From Myxococcota bacterium (GTDB taxonomy: Bacteria > Myxococcota_A > UBA9160 > JAFDET01), in assembly GCA_028278065.1 (NCBI GenBank), contig JANQFA010000248.1, positions 1-33,820 on the forward strand: 33,820 nucleotides of DNA, read 5' to 3'. Positions 6,573-15,560 of this stretch are shown in pieces (position 1 is the first letter of the stretch; every line of letters begins with the position of its first letter). A model generated the notes under the pieces. It ran no database searches and had not been told where the DNA came from. It worked only from the letters and a program-made list of their open reading frames with translations. Both the position numbers and the translations under genes were made by a program.

Positions 6573-7774
6573 GGCGCCGGCCAGACCAGCGGCAGCTCCA
6601 TCACCTCGCGGATGCCCGGGCTGTAGCGCGGGGCCTTGCCCGGCTCGACTGCGTAGTCCGGGATGCGGCGGTGCCACTCCTCCATGGCGACACGGAGCTC
6701 CATGCGCGCCAGGTGGGAGCCGAGGCAGCGGTGGGGACCGCTGCCGAACGCGAGGTGTCGGTTGCGCTCGCGGTCGAAGTCCACCGCGCCGGCGTCCGGG
6801 AACTCGATCTCGTCCAGGTTGGCCGCCCCGATCAGGAAGCTGACCAGCTCGCCCTGCTCGATCTCGAGGCCGCCGATCTCCACGTCCCGGGTGGCCACGC
6901 GCGGCACGGCGATGACCGGCGTCTCCCAGCGCATCAGCTCCTCTACCGCGTTGGGGATCAGCTCGGGGTCCGCGCTGATGCGGCGGCGCTGGTCCGGGTT
7001 GGCGGCCAGGTAGGCGATGTTGCAGCCGAGGGTCGCGGTGACCGTATCGAGGCCGGCGAGGATGAGGAGGAAGCAGATGTCCAGGATGTCGTTGCGCGTG
7101 AGCCGGTGTCCGTCGATCTCGGACTGGACCAGCCGGGTCATGAGGTCGTCGCGGGGGCTCTTCTTGCGGTCGTCGATCACGTCCTCGAAGTAGGCGTAGA
7201 TCCTGTGGCCCGTCTCGACCCGGGCCTTCTTGTTGACCTCCATGTCGATGCTCTTGGTCTCGAGCTGGGGGCGGATGATGCCGTTCTTCAGCGAGAGGAA
7301 GAGGTCCAGGTCCTCCTGGGGAAGGCCGCAGAGTCGCAGGAACGCGTGACACGGGAGCGGGATCGCGAAGTCCGGATCGAAGTCGCAGTGCCCCTCGTCG
7401 ACGAAGCGATCGATCAGCGCGCTGGCGTCGGCGCGGATCACGGGCTCGAGCTCGATCATCTTCTTGCGCGAGAAATGGGGGTCGAGGAGCTTCCGGTAGC
7501 GCGTCTGGAGCGGCGGATCGATCTGCTGCGGAATCATCGGGCGCTCGGTTCCGAGCGCCATCTGCATGTCCATCTCCGACGAGAAGAGCTCCGGGTCGCG
7601 AAGCCCCTTGATGACGTCCTCGTAGCGCGAGATGACCGGGGAGTTCGTCATCGCCGCCCGCGCCACCGGACATTGCGCGTGCATGCGCTGGTAGACGGGC
7701 TGCGGGCAGCGCGCAAGCTCGCCGTCGAAGAGGTTGACGGTACGCGTTTCCGGATCCGGGTTGGGAGCACTCAC
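6569..7774 (-). CDS. Cytochrome P450 (bacterial class I monooxygenase)
   Basis: Haem-thiolate monooxygenase of 401 residues, soluble. The haem-binding loop FGSGPHRCLG (343-352) has Cys350 as axial ligand. The I-helix oxygen-activation motif is AGLDT (240-244) and the ExxR pair is ELMR (279-282). The GTG start at 7774 is preceded by a purine-rich GGGAGGAGAGGAAGC. It is coupled to the ferredoxin downstream. The operator-like site 7821-7838 upstream resembles that of the amidohydrolase. The closeness to a sterol-type beta-oxidation operon makes a steroid or terpenoid substrate conceivable, but I could not place it in a CYP family, and it does not look to me like a CYP125 sterol C26 hydroxylase. 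Confidence 0.95.
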   Translation of the reverse strand: MSAPNPDPETRTVNLFDGELARCPQPVYQRMHAQCPVARAAMTNSPVISRYEDVIKGLRDPELFSSEMDMQMALGTERPMIPQQIDPPLQTRYRKLLDPHFSRKKMIELEPVIRADASALIDRFVDEGHCDFDPDFAIPLPCHAFLRLCGLPQEDLDLFLSLKNGIIRPQLETKSIDMEVNKKARVETGHRIYAYFEDVIDDRKKSPRDDLMTRLVQSEIDGHRLTRNDILDICFLLILAGLDTVTATLGCNIAYLAANPDQRRRISADPELIPNAVEELMRWETPVIAVPRVATRDVEIGGLEIEQGELVSFLIGAANLDEIEFPDAGAVDFDRERNRHLAFGSGPHRCLGSHLARMELRVAMEEWHRRIPDYAVEPGKAPRYSPGIREVMELPLVWPAP

Positions 7775-7820
7775 GCTTCCTCTCCTCCCGACCCGCGAGT
7801 CTAGATCAGTCGATCCGAAA

Positions 7821-7838
7821 TTGACACTCCGTCAGATT
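7821..7838. promoter_or_regulatory. Second copy of the operator-like site, upstream of the P450
   Basis: Read on the minus strand this is AATCTGACGGAGTGTCAA. Aligned with the palindrome at 5894-5912 it keeps ATCTGACGG.G.GTCA, 14 of 16 positions. It lies 47 bases before the P450 start. On the plus strand it begins with TTGACA, a perfect -35 hexamer oriented toward the PEP-CTERM gene at 7907, though no good -10 follows at the right distance. Confidence 0.5.
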
Positions 7839-7906
7839 CCCGGATTCGCTCAAGGTTCCGGCCTCGTCAGGCCGATAGACAAGGTGTCGCATCGGAGGTT
7901 CCCCCC

Positions 7907-8803
7907 ATGACCCCGACCGAGCGCATAGGCCCGCGATGGCGCCTGCTGGTCCTGCTGGCTGCGTTCGTGCTCCTGCCGGCATGGGCACGGGCCGCGATCA
8001 TCACCGGCATCACCTACACGGATCTCACCGATCCCGCCGAGCCCGCGCTGACCGGGAATCCGGAAGCCTGGGACTGGTACACGGCGAGCGACTTCGGCTC
8101 GACCTGCCTCAACGCCTCCACCTGCACCACCCAGTTCCAGGCCGGTGCAGGCATCGAGGCGGACGGCCAGCAGCTCTTCGGTCTCATTCCCGGCGAGAAC
8201 GTCACGCTCGACCAGACGTGGACCTATCAGATCGACATCCAGGTGCAGGCGACGGGCGCGTGGGAGATGACCGTCGACTCCTCGCTCTTCGGCGCCATGA
8301 CGATCAACGACCACGGCGAGGCAGGGGATGCCGAGGTGACCATCGGTGACCTCACCGGAACCCTCGCGACGAGCGGCCTCAGCTCCTCCGGAAGTCTCGA
8401 CCTGCTCGTCCTCCAGACGGACCCCGACACGGTCGTCTCGTCCAGCGACGTCGACGAGGGCTTCAGCCGCACATCGCTCGGCAGCTTCCAGGTGACCGGC
8501 GGCTTCGGCGACACCACGGTCTCGATGGTCTTCACGCTCGAGGGCGATCTGCGCAGCAGCTGCGGCGGCGTCGGCTGCGCAGAGGGTGGCGACGAGGCGG
8601 CGATCCGTCTGGGCATGCCCACGCCGGGCGGCGGGGACATCCTCTTCTTCAGCGCCGGGGACTACCCGGGACCGGTCGTCAGCGATCCCACGTCGGCCCA
8701 CGGCCACTTCCTGGAGGTCGCCGTGTTCGTGCCCGAGCCTGGACTCGGCCTGCTGCTGCTGCCCGCCCTGGCGCTGCTCCCCGGCCTGCGCCGGCGCACC
8801 TGA
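7907..8803 (+). CDS. PEP-CTERM sorting-domain secreted protein
   Basis: A 298-residue exported protein. It has an N-terminal signal peptide (about 1-30, cleavage near ARA-AI), a beta-rich, acidic, Ser/Thr-rich body without a recognised domain, and a C-terminal tail of VPEP (275-278), a hydrophobic helix and a final RRR cluster. That tail is the PEP-CTERM signal, processed by an exosortase in exopolysaccharide-producing Gram-negative bacteria. No exosortase or polysaccharide genes are in the window, so the sorting machinery must be elsewhere. Cysteines occur as CLNASTC and in a CGGVGC segment, plausibly disulfides outside the cell. The start has GGAGG 8-9 bases upstream. The function of the body is unknown. 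Confidence 0.85.
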   Translation: MTPTERIGPRWRLLVLLAAFVLLPAWARAAIITGITYTDLTDPAEPALTGNPEAWDWYTASDFGSTCLNASTCTTQFQAGAGIEADGQQLFGLIPGENVTLDQTWTYQIDIQVQATGAWEMTVDSSLFGAMTINDHGEAGDAEVTIGDLTGTLATSGLSSSGSLDLLVLQTDPDTVVSSSDVDEGFSRTSLGSFQVTGGFGDTTVSMVFTLEGDLRSSCGGVGCAEGGDEAAIRLGMPTPGGGDILFFSAGDYPGPVVSDPTSAHGHFLEVAVFVPEPGLGLLLLPALALLPGLRRRT

Positions 8804-8825
8804 GCCCGACCGGAGCCGCCCGAGA

Positions 8826-8851
8826 GGCTACCTTCCGCCCGGGAGGTAGCC
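8826..8851 (+). promoter_or_regulatory. Hairpin covering the esterase ribosome-binding site
   Basis: An 11-pair stem (one G-U) with a GCCC tetraloop: left arm GGCTACCTTCC (8826-8836), right arm GGGAGGTAGCC (8841-8851). The right arm contains the GGGAGGT Shine-Dalgarno of the TTG-initiated esterase at 8855. There is no T-run after it, so it is more likely a translational control element or mRNA end for the preceding gene than a classical terminator. Confidence 0.6.
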
Positions 8852-8854
8852 GGC

Positions 8855-10105
8855 TTGTTCTGGTCCTGGTTGTTCCTCTTCGTCACGCTCGTGGGGGCGT
8901 GGTTCTCGTTCAACGCCTGGCTGCCGACCCGGGCGCGCGGGATCTTCTCCGCGCCCAGCTTCTTCGCGGGCTGGCTGACGGGCGAGCTCGCCACCCATCA
9001 CTTCGCCTGGCAGCTCGGCGCGACGGTCTTCTTCGTGGCCATGGGCGCCCTGGACGGCTGGCCCGGCTGGGTGGGCCTGGGAATCACGGTGGCCTCGTGG
9101 CTCGCCCTGCTGGCGCTGGTCCCGGTGGCGGCGCGCAGCGAGGGGATCGTGGAGCGCGCCCTGGTGGACGCGCTCGGGTCCGGCTACGACGCACGCCCCG
9201 CCGACGTCCGCGAGGCAGAGGAGCCCCGCCACCGGCTCACGGTGCCCTTCCTGCTCCGCGATCCCGGCGTACGGGTGACCCGGGACATCCCCTACGTGCA
9301 GGGCGCCTCCAGGCGGCAGATGCTGGACGTGTATGCGCCCCGGGAGTCCGTCCGGGACGCGCCGGTCCTGCTCCAGGTGCACGGCGGGGGCTGGGTCATC
9401 GGCAACAAGCGCGAGCAGGCGCTCCCCCTCATGCTCCATCTGGCGGCCCGCGGCTGGGTCTGCGTCGCCGCCAACTACCGCCTCAGCCCGCGCGTGGCCT
9501 TCCCGGAGCACCTCATCGACCTCAAGCGGGCCATCGCCTGGATCCGGCGTCACATCGCCGCCCATGGCGGCGACCCCGCGTTCCTGGCGGTGACCGGCGG
9601 CTCGGCAGGCGGCCACCTCTCCTCGATGATCGCACTCACCGCCAACGACCCGGCCTACCAGACGGGCTTCGAGCACGTCGATACGCGGGTCGACGCCGCG
9701 GTCCCCTTCTACGGCGTCTACGACTTCACCAATCGCTTCGACCAGGATCGAGGCGGCGCGATGCTGCCCTTCCTGGAGCGCACGGTGATGAAGCGCCGGT
9801 TCGCCGACGACTCCGAGGCCTTCCACCGCGCCTCGCCGATGAGTCGCATCCATCCCGACGCACCGCCCTTCTTCGTCCTGCACGGAACCCACGACAGCCT
9901 CGTGCCCGTCACGGAGGCACGCGAGTTCGTGCGCCTCCTGCGCGCCACCTCCAAGCAGCCCGTCGCCTACGCCGAGCTCCCGACGGCGCAGCATGCCTTC
10001 GAGGTCTTCCACTCCCTGCGCACGCGCCACGTGGTGCGTGGGGTGAGGCGCTTCCTCGAGCACGTCCGCGCCCAGCACCTCGAGGAGAAGGGACGCGCCG
10101 GGTGA
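8855..10105 (+). CDS. Membrane-anchored alpha/beta-hydrolase (HSL/BD-FAE-like esterase)
   Basis: A 416-residue esterase or lipase-like hydrolase. The first ~105 residues hold hydrophobic helices (around 1-20, 30-45, 52-66, 73-95) that should anchor it in the inner membrane. The catalytic domain follows, with the oxyanion HGGGW motif, the nucleophile in GGSAGG, the acid in HGTHDSLVP and the histidine in TAQHAFEVF. It starts at TTG, 6 bases after GGGAGGT, and that site is buried in a strong hairpin (8826-8851). The stop overlaps the GTG start of the ABC ATPase by three bases, so the esterase and transporter are one operon. The substrate is unknown; lipid or small ester is likely from the family. 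Confidence 0.85.
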   Translation: MFWSWLFLFVTLVGAWFSFNAWLPTRARGIFSAPSFFAGWLTGELATHHFAWQLGATVFFVAMGALDGWPGWVGLGITVASWLALLALVPVAARSEGIVERALVDALGSGYDARPADVREAEEPRHRLTVPFLLRDPGVRVTRDIPYVQGASRRQMLDVYAPRESVRDAPVLLQVHGGGWVIGNKREQALPLMLHLAARGWVCVAANYRLSPRVAFPEHLIDLKRAIAWIRRHIAAHGGDPAFLAVTGGSAGGHLSSMIALTANDPAYQTGFEHVDTRVDAAVPFYGVYDFTNRFDQDRGGAMLPFLERTVMKRRFADDSEAFHRASPMSRIHPDAPPFFVLHGTHDSLVPVTEAREFVRLLRATSKQPVAYAELPTAQHAFEVFHSLRTRHVVRGVRRFLEHVRAQHLEEKGRAG

Positions 10106-11025
10106 TCGAAGCCCGTAGCGTGACGTTCGAGTATCCGGGCGTCCGCGCCCTCGACGACGTCTCCTTCGCCCTCCCGCCCCGTTCCATCACCGCGCTGGTG
10201 GGACCCAACGGCGCCGGCAAGACCACCCTGCTGCGCTGCCTGGCAGCCCTGGACGAGCCCCTCTCGGGCGCGATCCGCGTGGACGGTGTCGACGTGCGGC
10301 GCAGCCCGCGCCTCTGCCACGCCCGGGTCGGCTACCTCTCGGACTTCTTCGGACTCTACGACGCGCTGTCGGCTCGTCGCTGTCTGGACTACGCGGCGGC
10401 CTCGCACCTGCTGCCCCCGCCCGAGCGACCGGCGGCGATCGAGCGAGCGGCCCGGCGGCTGGCGATCTCGGATCACCTGGACAAGAAGGCGGGTGAGCTC
10501 TCGCGCGGGCTGCGCCAGCGGCTGGCGATCGCCCAGGCGATCGTGCACGAGCCCCGCGTGCTGCTCCTGGACGAGCCCGCCTCCGGCCTGGACCCGGACG
10601 CCCGCATCGCGCTCTCCGAGCTCTTCGTCGAGCTGGGCGCACAGGGGATGACCCTCCTGGTCTCCTCGCACATCCTCGCCGAGCTCGACGAGTACTGCTC
10701 GCAGATCATGATCCTGCGCGACGGGCGCCTCATCGAGCACCGCACCCTCGGCGAGGGCGATCCCGATACCCGACGCAGCCTCCGCGTGACCCTGGCGGCA
10801 GCGGTTCCGGACCTCGCGCAGCGTCTGGAGAGCCCCGGCGTCTCGGACGTCGAGGTCAGCGGGCTCACCGCCACGCTGTCGTTCGGCGGGGACGCGGCGG
10901 ACCAGCACGCCCTGCTGCGGAGCTGGATCGAGTCCGGTCTCCCGATCGCCTCCCTCGAGGAGGAGCGCGCCAACCTCCAGGACGTGTACCGCGAGCGGGT
11001 GCGCGCGCAGGACGGGGGCGGGTGA
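10102..11025 (+). CDS. ABC transporter ATP-binding protein
   Basis: A 307-residue cytoplasmic ATPase of an ABC-2-type exporter. Visible are Walker A GPNGAGKTT (34-42), signature LSRGLRQR, Walker B VLLLDEP with the D-loop SGLDP, and the H-loop SSHIL. About 90 C-terminal residues follow the ATPase core, as in drug and lipid exporter subunits. The GTG start overlaps the esterase stop (GTGA) and its own stop overlaps the start of the permease, so ATPase and permease are made together and should form one complex. The substrate is not inferable. Confidence 0.92.
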   Translation: MIEARSVTFEYPGVRALDDVSFALPPRSITALVGPNGAGKTTLLRCLAALDEPLSGAIRVDGVDVRRSPRLCHARVGYLSDFFGLYDALSARRCLDYAAASHLLPPPERPAAIERAARRLAISDHLDKKAGELSRGLRQRLAIAQAIVHEPRVLLLDEPASGLDPDARIALSELFVELGAQGMTLLVSSHILAELDEYCSQIMILRDGRLIEHRTLGEGDPDTRRSLRVTLAAAVPDLAQRLESPGVSDVEVSGLTATLSFGGDAADQHALLRSWIESGLPIASLEEERANLQDVYRERVRAQDGGG

Positions 11026-12368
11026 TGGAGAATCCGGAGTTCCGCCGTCACGTGTGGCTCGAGCTCACGCCGCATCGTCTGGTGGCGACGCCCACGATCC
11101 TGCTCCTGGTCTTCGGTCTGGTGCTCACCCTGACCCGCGCCGCCGGGGGCGAGGGCATGCAGCCCGTGGCGGGCGCCGCGCTCTGGGGCATGGGCGGTCT
11201 CCTCCTGCTGTGGGGGACGCGGCTCGCCGCCGACGCCGTGATCGAGGAGGTGCGCGCGCACACCTGGGACCTGCAGCGGATGTCGGCGCTGCGGCCCTGG
11301 CAGCTCGCCTGGGGAAAGCTCCTGGGCGGCCCCATCCATCCCTGGTACGCGGCGGCCCTCTGCGCCGCGGTGTTCCTGCTGGCCAGTGACGCGCCGTTCG
11401 TGGAGCGCCTCGGCGATCTGCTGATGCTGACCGCCGTCGTGGTGCTGGTCCACGCGTGCGCGATCCTCCTCGCGCTGCTCGCGGTGCGCCGCGGCACCGA
11501 CCTCCCAGCGCGCTCCGGCGCTGCCTTTCCGCTCCTGGCGTTCGTGTTCGCGTTCCCCGTGCTGCGCACCGCGCTCGCCCACGACGCGCGCGCGCTCGAG
11601 GCTTCCTGGTACGCAGTCGAGACCACCCTCTTCGCCGTGTCCCTGGCATCCGCCCTCCTCTACGCGGGCTGGGCGGTGCTCGGCGTCGAGCGCCTCATGC
11701 GGGCCGAGCTCCAGGTGCGGGGCACGCCGCTGGTCTGGCTCGTGTTCCTCGCATCCAGCATGGTCTGGGCAGCGGGCTTCGTCCCCAGCGGGCTCGGCTC
11801 GGGCGACCCCGAGAGCACCTTCACCCCCACCCGCCTCTTCGTCGCCTTCGCGATCGCGCACGCGGCCGTCTACCTCACCGCGTTCAGCGAGCGCAAGGAC
11901 ACGGCCCTCTTCCGGCGGCTCGTCTGGTTCCGGCGCGAAGGCCAGCGCGAGCGGCTCCTCGACGAGATCCCCCTCTGGCTCGTATCGATCCCACTGGCGG
12001 GCGTCGCGGCGCTGGCCATCCTGGTCCAGCCGGAGACGTCGGCCTCCGCGACCCAGAAGCAGCTGGTGGCAGGGCTCGCGCTCCTCGGCACGCGCGACCT
12101 GGCACTCCTGCTGGCGCTCTCCTTCGGCTCGCGGCGCGGCGACGTGGCGGGCGTCGTCTACCTGGGCGTCCTCTACCTGATCGCCCCCGCGCTCGCGCGC
12201 GCGCTCGAGCAGCCCGCGCTGACCGGCTTCTTCTGGCCCCGACTCGACGTCGGGCCGCTCGCCTGCCTCGCCCCCCTGGCGGTCCAGGCGCTGCTCTTCC
12301 TCCTGCTGGCCTGGGGCCGCTGGCGGCGTGAGATGCGCGCCCAGCTCGCGCCTCCGGCGCCGTCCTGA
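11022..12368 (+). CDS. ABC transporter permease, multispanning
   Basis: A 448-residue membrane protein with about twelve predicted helices spread along its length, overlapping the ATPase gene by four bases (GTG at 11022; ATG at 11025 is an alternative one codon later). The pairing with the ATPase identifies it as the transmembrane partner of an exporter-type ABC system. The N-terminal half resembles ABC-2 permeases in layout, but I recognise no family-specific motif. It ends 12 bases before the stop of the convergent sensor kinase. Confidence 0.75.
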   Translation: MMENPEFRRHVWLELTPHRLVATPTILLLVFGLVLTLTRAAGGEGMQPVAGAALWGMGGLLLLWGTRLAADAVIEEVRAHTWDLQRMSALRPWQLAWGKLLGGPIHPWYAAALCAAVFLLASDAPFVERLGDLLMLTAVVVLVHACAILLALLAVRRGTDLPARSGAAFPLLAFVFAFPVLRTALAHDARALEASWYAVETTLFAVSLASALLYAGWAVLGVERLMRAELQVRGTPLVWLVFLASSMVWAAGFVPSGLGSGDPESTFTPTRLFVAFAIAHAAVYLTAFSERKDTALFRRLVWFRREGQRERLLDEIPLWLVSIPLAGVAALAILVQPETSASATQKQLVAGLALLGTRDLALLLALSFGSRRGDVAGVVYLGVLYLIAPALARALEQPALTGFFWPRLDVGPLACLAPLAVQALLFLLLAWGRWRREMRAQLAPPAPS

Positions 12369-12380
12369 GCTTCGTGGCGC

Positions 12381-14462
12381 TCAAGGCTCGGAAGGCGCGT
12401 CCAGCAGCTCGCGCACCCGCGCCAGCAGCACGCGGCCGCTGAAGGGCTTCTCGAGGAACTGCTCGGCGGGATCGAGCGCCCCGCCGTCGAGGGTGTCGCC
12501 GGCGTAGCCCGACATGAAGAGCACGCGGCGCGTTGCGAAACGGCAGCGCGCCTCTTCGGCCAGCTCGACCCCCGAGAGGCCGGGCATGACCAGATCGGTG
12601 AGCAGCAGATCGATGCGACCCTCGCAGGCTTCGAGCTGCTCCAGTGCGTCCTCGCCGCGCCGCGCCAGCATGACCTCGTAGCCCGCGCCGCGCAGGAGAT
12701 CCGCCACCAGACGTCCGGAGGCGGCATCGTCCTCGGCCACCAGGACGCGCTCCGAGCCGCCCGCCGACTCCGGCGGGACCCGGCCTTCCTCCGAAGGCGC
12801 CAGGTCCGCGACGCGCGGCAGGTGCACGCGCACCGTCGTGCCCTCCCCGGGAACACTCTCGACCGTGAGGACGCCTTCGCTCTGGGTCACGATCCCGTAC
12901 ACGGTCGCGAGCCCCAGGCCCGTGCCCTTGCCGACCGGCTTGGTGGTGAAGAAGGGGTCGAATATCTTGCGCCGGGTCGAGTCGTCCATCCCGCAGCCGT
13001 CGTCCCGCACCTCCATCACGGCCCAGCGACCTCTCGGGATCTCGACTTCGCCCACTTCGGTTGGGTGCTCGAGATCCAGCGCACCGGTGCCCACCTCGAC
13101 GCACCCGCGGCCTCCGGTCGCGTCCCGCGCGTTCAGGACGAGGTTCACCAGGACCTGCTCCAGCTGGCCGCGATCCGCGCGCACCGCGACCGCCTCCTCC
13201 CCGGCTCGGAAGACCAGCTCGACGCGCTCTCCGATCAGGCGGCGCAGCATCGTCCGCACCCCGTCGACCACCGGATTCAGCCGCACCACCTCCGGCTGCA
13301 GCACCTGGCGCCGCCCGAAGGCCAGCAGCTGACGGGTGAGACCGGCCGCACGCTCCTGGGCCTCCAGGATCTCCTCCAGGTAGCGTCGGGCTTCGTCCCC
13401 CTGGACCTCGCCCGAGAGAAGCTCCGCATTGCCCGCGATCACGGTGAGCAGGTTGTTGAAGTCGTGGGCCACGCCGCCTGCCATCTGGCCGAGCGCCTCC
13501 ATCTTCTGCGCCTGGCGGAGCTGCTCCTCCAGGCGGTGTCGCTCCTCCGCGGCGCGCAGGCGCTCGCTGGCATCGGTCAGGATGACGGTCGCGCTCACCA
13601 CGGCGCCCTCTTCCTCGATGGGCCCCATGCGGATCTCGAGCCAGGCGTCGTCCTTCGCTGCACGGCACTCGCAGGTGGCGACCTGTCCGAGCTCGAACAC
13701 CAGGTCGAGGGCGTCGTCGAGGAGCTCGCCCCCCTCGCGGGTCACGGCGTCGTGAACGCGGGTCCAGCCCGGATCCGCACCCGGACCGGCCACATCGATC
13801 CTCCCGTCGCGCCCCACGGTCAGGATCCGGTCCGGCGCGCTCTCCACGAGTGCGCGCCAGCGCGCCTCGGAGGTCTCGGTCTCCGCGATGGTCCGCGCCA
13901 GGCTGCCGGTGACCATCCATCCCAGATACGCCGTCACGCCCAGGATGATCGCGACGGTCACGACGTCGGCCGGGGCCGTCTGGGACCGAAAGGGCGTCTC
14001 GATCCACCCGGCCAGCTCGGCCTGGACGACCACCCCGGCGGCAGCGGTGGCGAGGACGGCGAAGATCACGGCGGCGCGCTTCCCGAGCAGGAGCCCGCCG
14101 AAGAAGACGACCACGGGCAGCAGCTGGGCGCCGGTGTCGTGGATCCCGTAGCCCACCAGCATCGCCGCCGTCACCGCCCCCAGGACGCCCAGCGCCAGCA
14201 TCACGCTCGCGAGCTGGCGATGACCGGTCTGGCTGAGCAGGAAGGCGGCACCGAGCACGCCCATGAAGGTGGCGATGGCCGGCCGCGAGTTGTCGCCCGG
14301 CAGCCAGTAGGTCACGACGAAGAGGAGCGCCGCCCCGGCGAATGCCACTGCGAAGAGCGCCGCGCTGATGCGGGCGCCCTCCCCCTCGCCGAGGAGCGCA
14401 GAGCCCGGATCGGTCCGCGCCGCGTCGCCTCGCTGCTGCTCCTCGACCCCGTCCGCCCCCAC
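12381..14462 (-). CDS. Hybrid sensor histidine kinase / response regulator
   Basis: A 693-residue membrane sensor. Six or so hydrophobic helices at residues 31-190 form an integral membrane sensing region without an obvious periplasmic domain. A PAS-like region (about 200-300), a short coiled coil, then the HisKA box with the phospho-accepting His333 in AHDFNN follow. The ATPase domain has the N-box NLVLNARDA (440-448), DDGCGM (487-492) and GKGTGLGLA (511-519). A C-terminal receiver domain (about 572-690) has acidic AEDD (576-579), phospho-acceptor Asp623 in LLTDLVMPG and Lys672. There is no cognate DNA-binding regulator next to it, so phosphotransfer must go elsewhere. The start is taken as GTG at 14462; an internal start is possible because the first 30 residues are non-hydrophobic and weakly conserved in look. 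Confidence 0.92.
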   Translation of the reverse strand: MGADGVEEQQRGDAARTDPGSALLGEGEGARISAALFAVAFAGAALLFVVTYWLPGDNSRPAIATFMGVLGAAFLLSQTGHRQLASVMLALGVLGAVTAAMLVGYGIHDTGAQLLPVVVFFGGLLLGKRAAVIFAVLATAAAGVVVQAELAGWIETPFRSQTAPADVVTVAIILGVTAYLGWMVTGSLARTIAETETSEARWRALVESAPDRILTVGRDGRIDVAGPGADPGWTRVHDAVTREGGELLDDALDLVFELGQVATCECRAAKDDAWLEIRMGPIEEEGAVVSATVILTDASERLRAAEERHRLEEQLRQAQKMEALGQMAGGVAHDFNNLLTVIAGNAELLSGEVQGDEARRYLEEILEAQERAAGLTRQLLAFGRRQVLQPEVVRLNPVVDGVRTMLRRLIGERVELVFRAGEEAVAVRADRGQLEQVLVNLVLNARDATGGRGCVEVGTGALDLEHPTEVGEVEIPRGRWAVMEVRDDGCGMDDSTRRKIFDPFFTTKPVGKGTGLGLATVYGIVTQSEGVLTVESVPGEGTTVRVHLPRVADLAPSEEGRVPPESAGGSERVLVAEDDAASGRLVADLLRGAGYEVMLARRGEDALEQLEACEGRIDLLLTDLVMPGLSGVELAEEARCRFATRRVLFMSGYAGDTLDGGALDPAEQFLEKPFSGRVLLARVRELLDAPSEP

Positions 14463-14508
14463 GCACCGCCCCCCAACGGGCGGGCCCGACGGGGCCGCAC
14501 CGCGCCCG

Positions 14509-14548
14509 CACTATCGGCAGATCGGGGCCCGTTCTTGACCCGATAGTG
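14509..14548. repeat. Inverted repeat upstream of the sensor kinase
   Basis: CACTATCGG (14509-14517) and CCGATAGTG (14540-14548) are exact reverse complements whose centres are 31 bases apart, about three helical turns. They lie 47-86 bases before the kinase start, in the gap to the hydratase gene. The arrangement suits two half-sites or two copies of a site on one DNA face, or a stem with a 22-base loop in RNA. No regulator can be named. Confidence 0.45.
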
Positions 14549-14621
14549 TGCCGCTTTCGGGCCGCTTTCCGGGGAGATGGTGCCGCGAGTTGCGCAACCC
14601 CCTCGCGCGCCCGGCCGCGTC

Positions 14622-15515
14622 TCAGTCCCGCAGGGTGATCGCCGCGTTCGAGATGATCGGCGCGCCGCGCTCGATGCTCTTGACCTCGAGGACGATCCGC
14701 CCGTCGTCCCTCCACCAGGAGGTCCGGTAGGTCTCGCCGGGGAACGCCACACCGCGGAAGCGGGCCGCGTAGCTCTGCACCCGCGTCACGTCTCCGCCCA
14801 GGGCGTCGTCGACCACCGCCTTGCAGGCCACGCCGTACGAGCACAGGCCGTGGATGATCGGCGTGTCGAAGCCGCCCATCTCAGCGAACTTCGGATCGGC
14901 GTGGAGCGGGTTCTTGTCGCCGCACAGGCGGTAGAGGAGCGCCTGCTGGCGCAGGGTCGCGCGCTCCACCACCCCGTCCGGCTCGCGCTCGGGAGGCTCG
15001 TTCCCCACTTTGGGACCGGAGGGCCCTCCGAAGCCGCCCTCTCCACGGATGAAGGCCGACATGCGGCTGCTGAAGAGGGGGCCCTCCTCGTCGCTGGCCG
15101 TGTTCTCGATCACCACGAGGGCGGCCTTGCCTTTGTCGAAGATGTCCGCGATGCGCCCTTCCGTCTTGAACGAGGCCGAGACGGGAAGGGGTCGGTGAAG
15201 CTCGATCTCCTGCTCGCCGTGCAGCAGCATCGCGGGGTTGAAGTCCAGGCCTTCGACCTTGAGCATGCCGCCGCCGCGACCCCCTCCGCCCTCGGCGCTG
15301 CGCAGCGCGCGACTCGAGAAGCTGCTCCCCGCGACCACTGCGAAGCTCGGCAGGACCTTCAGGTTCTTCTCGTAGGTGTACTCGAGCTCCGCTGCATCGG
15401 TGGCGTCGAAGCCGGCGCCGATGCCCAGGTGATAGAGGATCACGTCGTCCGGCTCGTAGGATCCCTCACCCGAGCCCAGCGATGCGCCCAGCGCCTTGTC
15501 CCGATCGATCGGCAT
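14622..15515 (-). CDS. MaoC-type (R)-specific enoyl-CoA hydratase 2 (ChsH3/Hsd4B-like)
   Basis: A 297-residue two-domain hot-dog hydratase that adds water to trans-2-enoyl-CoA to give the 3R-hydroxyacyl-CoA. The C-terminal half has the hydratase-2 motif YRLCGDKNPLHADP followed by MGGFDTPIIHG, with the catalytic Asp and His. The N-terminal half is the degenerate hot-dog repeat seen in the eukaryotic MFE-2-type and mycobacterial enzymes. The ATG at 15515 is preceded by GGAGG with six bases between; an upstream ATG at 15536 has no such site. It is the last gene of the sterol-type operon. In Mycobacterium a hydratase of this type serves an earlier side-chain round, which fits the FadA5-like thiolase here. 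Confidence 0.88.
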   Translation of the reverse strand: MPIDRDKALGASLGSGEGSYEPDDVILYHLGIGAGFDATDAAELEYTYEKNLKVLPSFAVVAGSSFSSRALRSAEGGGGRGGGMLKVEGLDFNPAMLLHGEQEIELHRPLPVSASFKTEGRIADIFDKGKAALVVIENTASDEEGPLFSSRMSAFIRGEGGFGGPSGPKVGNEPPEREPDGVVERATLRQQALLYRLCGDKNPLHADPKFAEMGGFDTPIIHGLCSYGVACKAVVDDALGGDVTRVQSYAARFRGVAFPGETYRTSWWRDDGRIVLEVKSIERGAPIISNAAITLRD

Positions 15516-15560
15516 TTCAATCCTCCGTGGTGCCATTGTACCGGTGAAGCCGGTCCCGGG

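Noticed and set aside
6569-7774. Assignment of the P450 as CYP125 (sterol C26 hydroxylase)
   Set aside because: It is tempting because cyp125 is close to igr genes in Mycobacterium, but the sequence around the haem loop and substrate-recognition regions does not recall CYP125, and it is not in the same operon.
12366-12383. TGAGC/GCTCA hairpin spanning the convergent stop codons of permease and kinase
   Set aside because: Only five pairs, no T-run; too weak to call a terminator.
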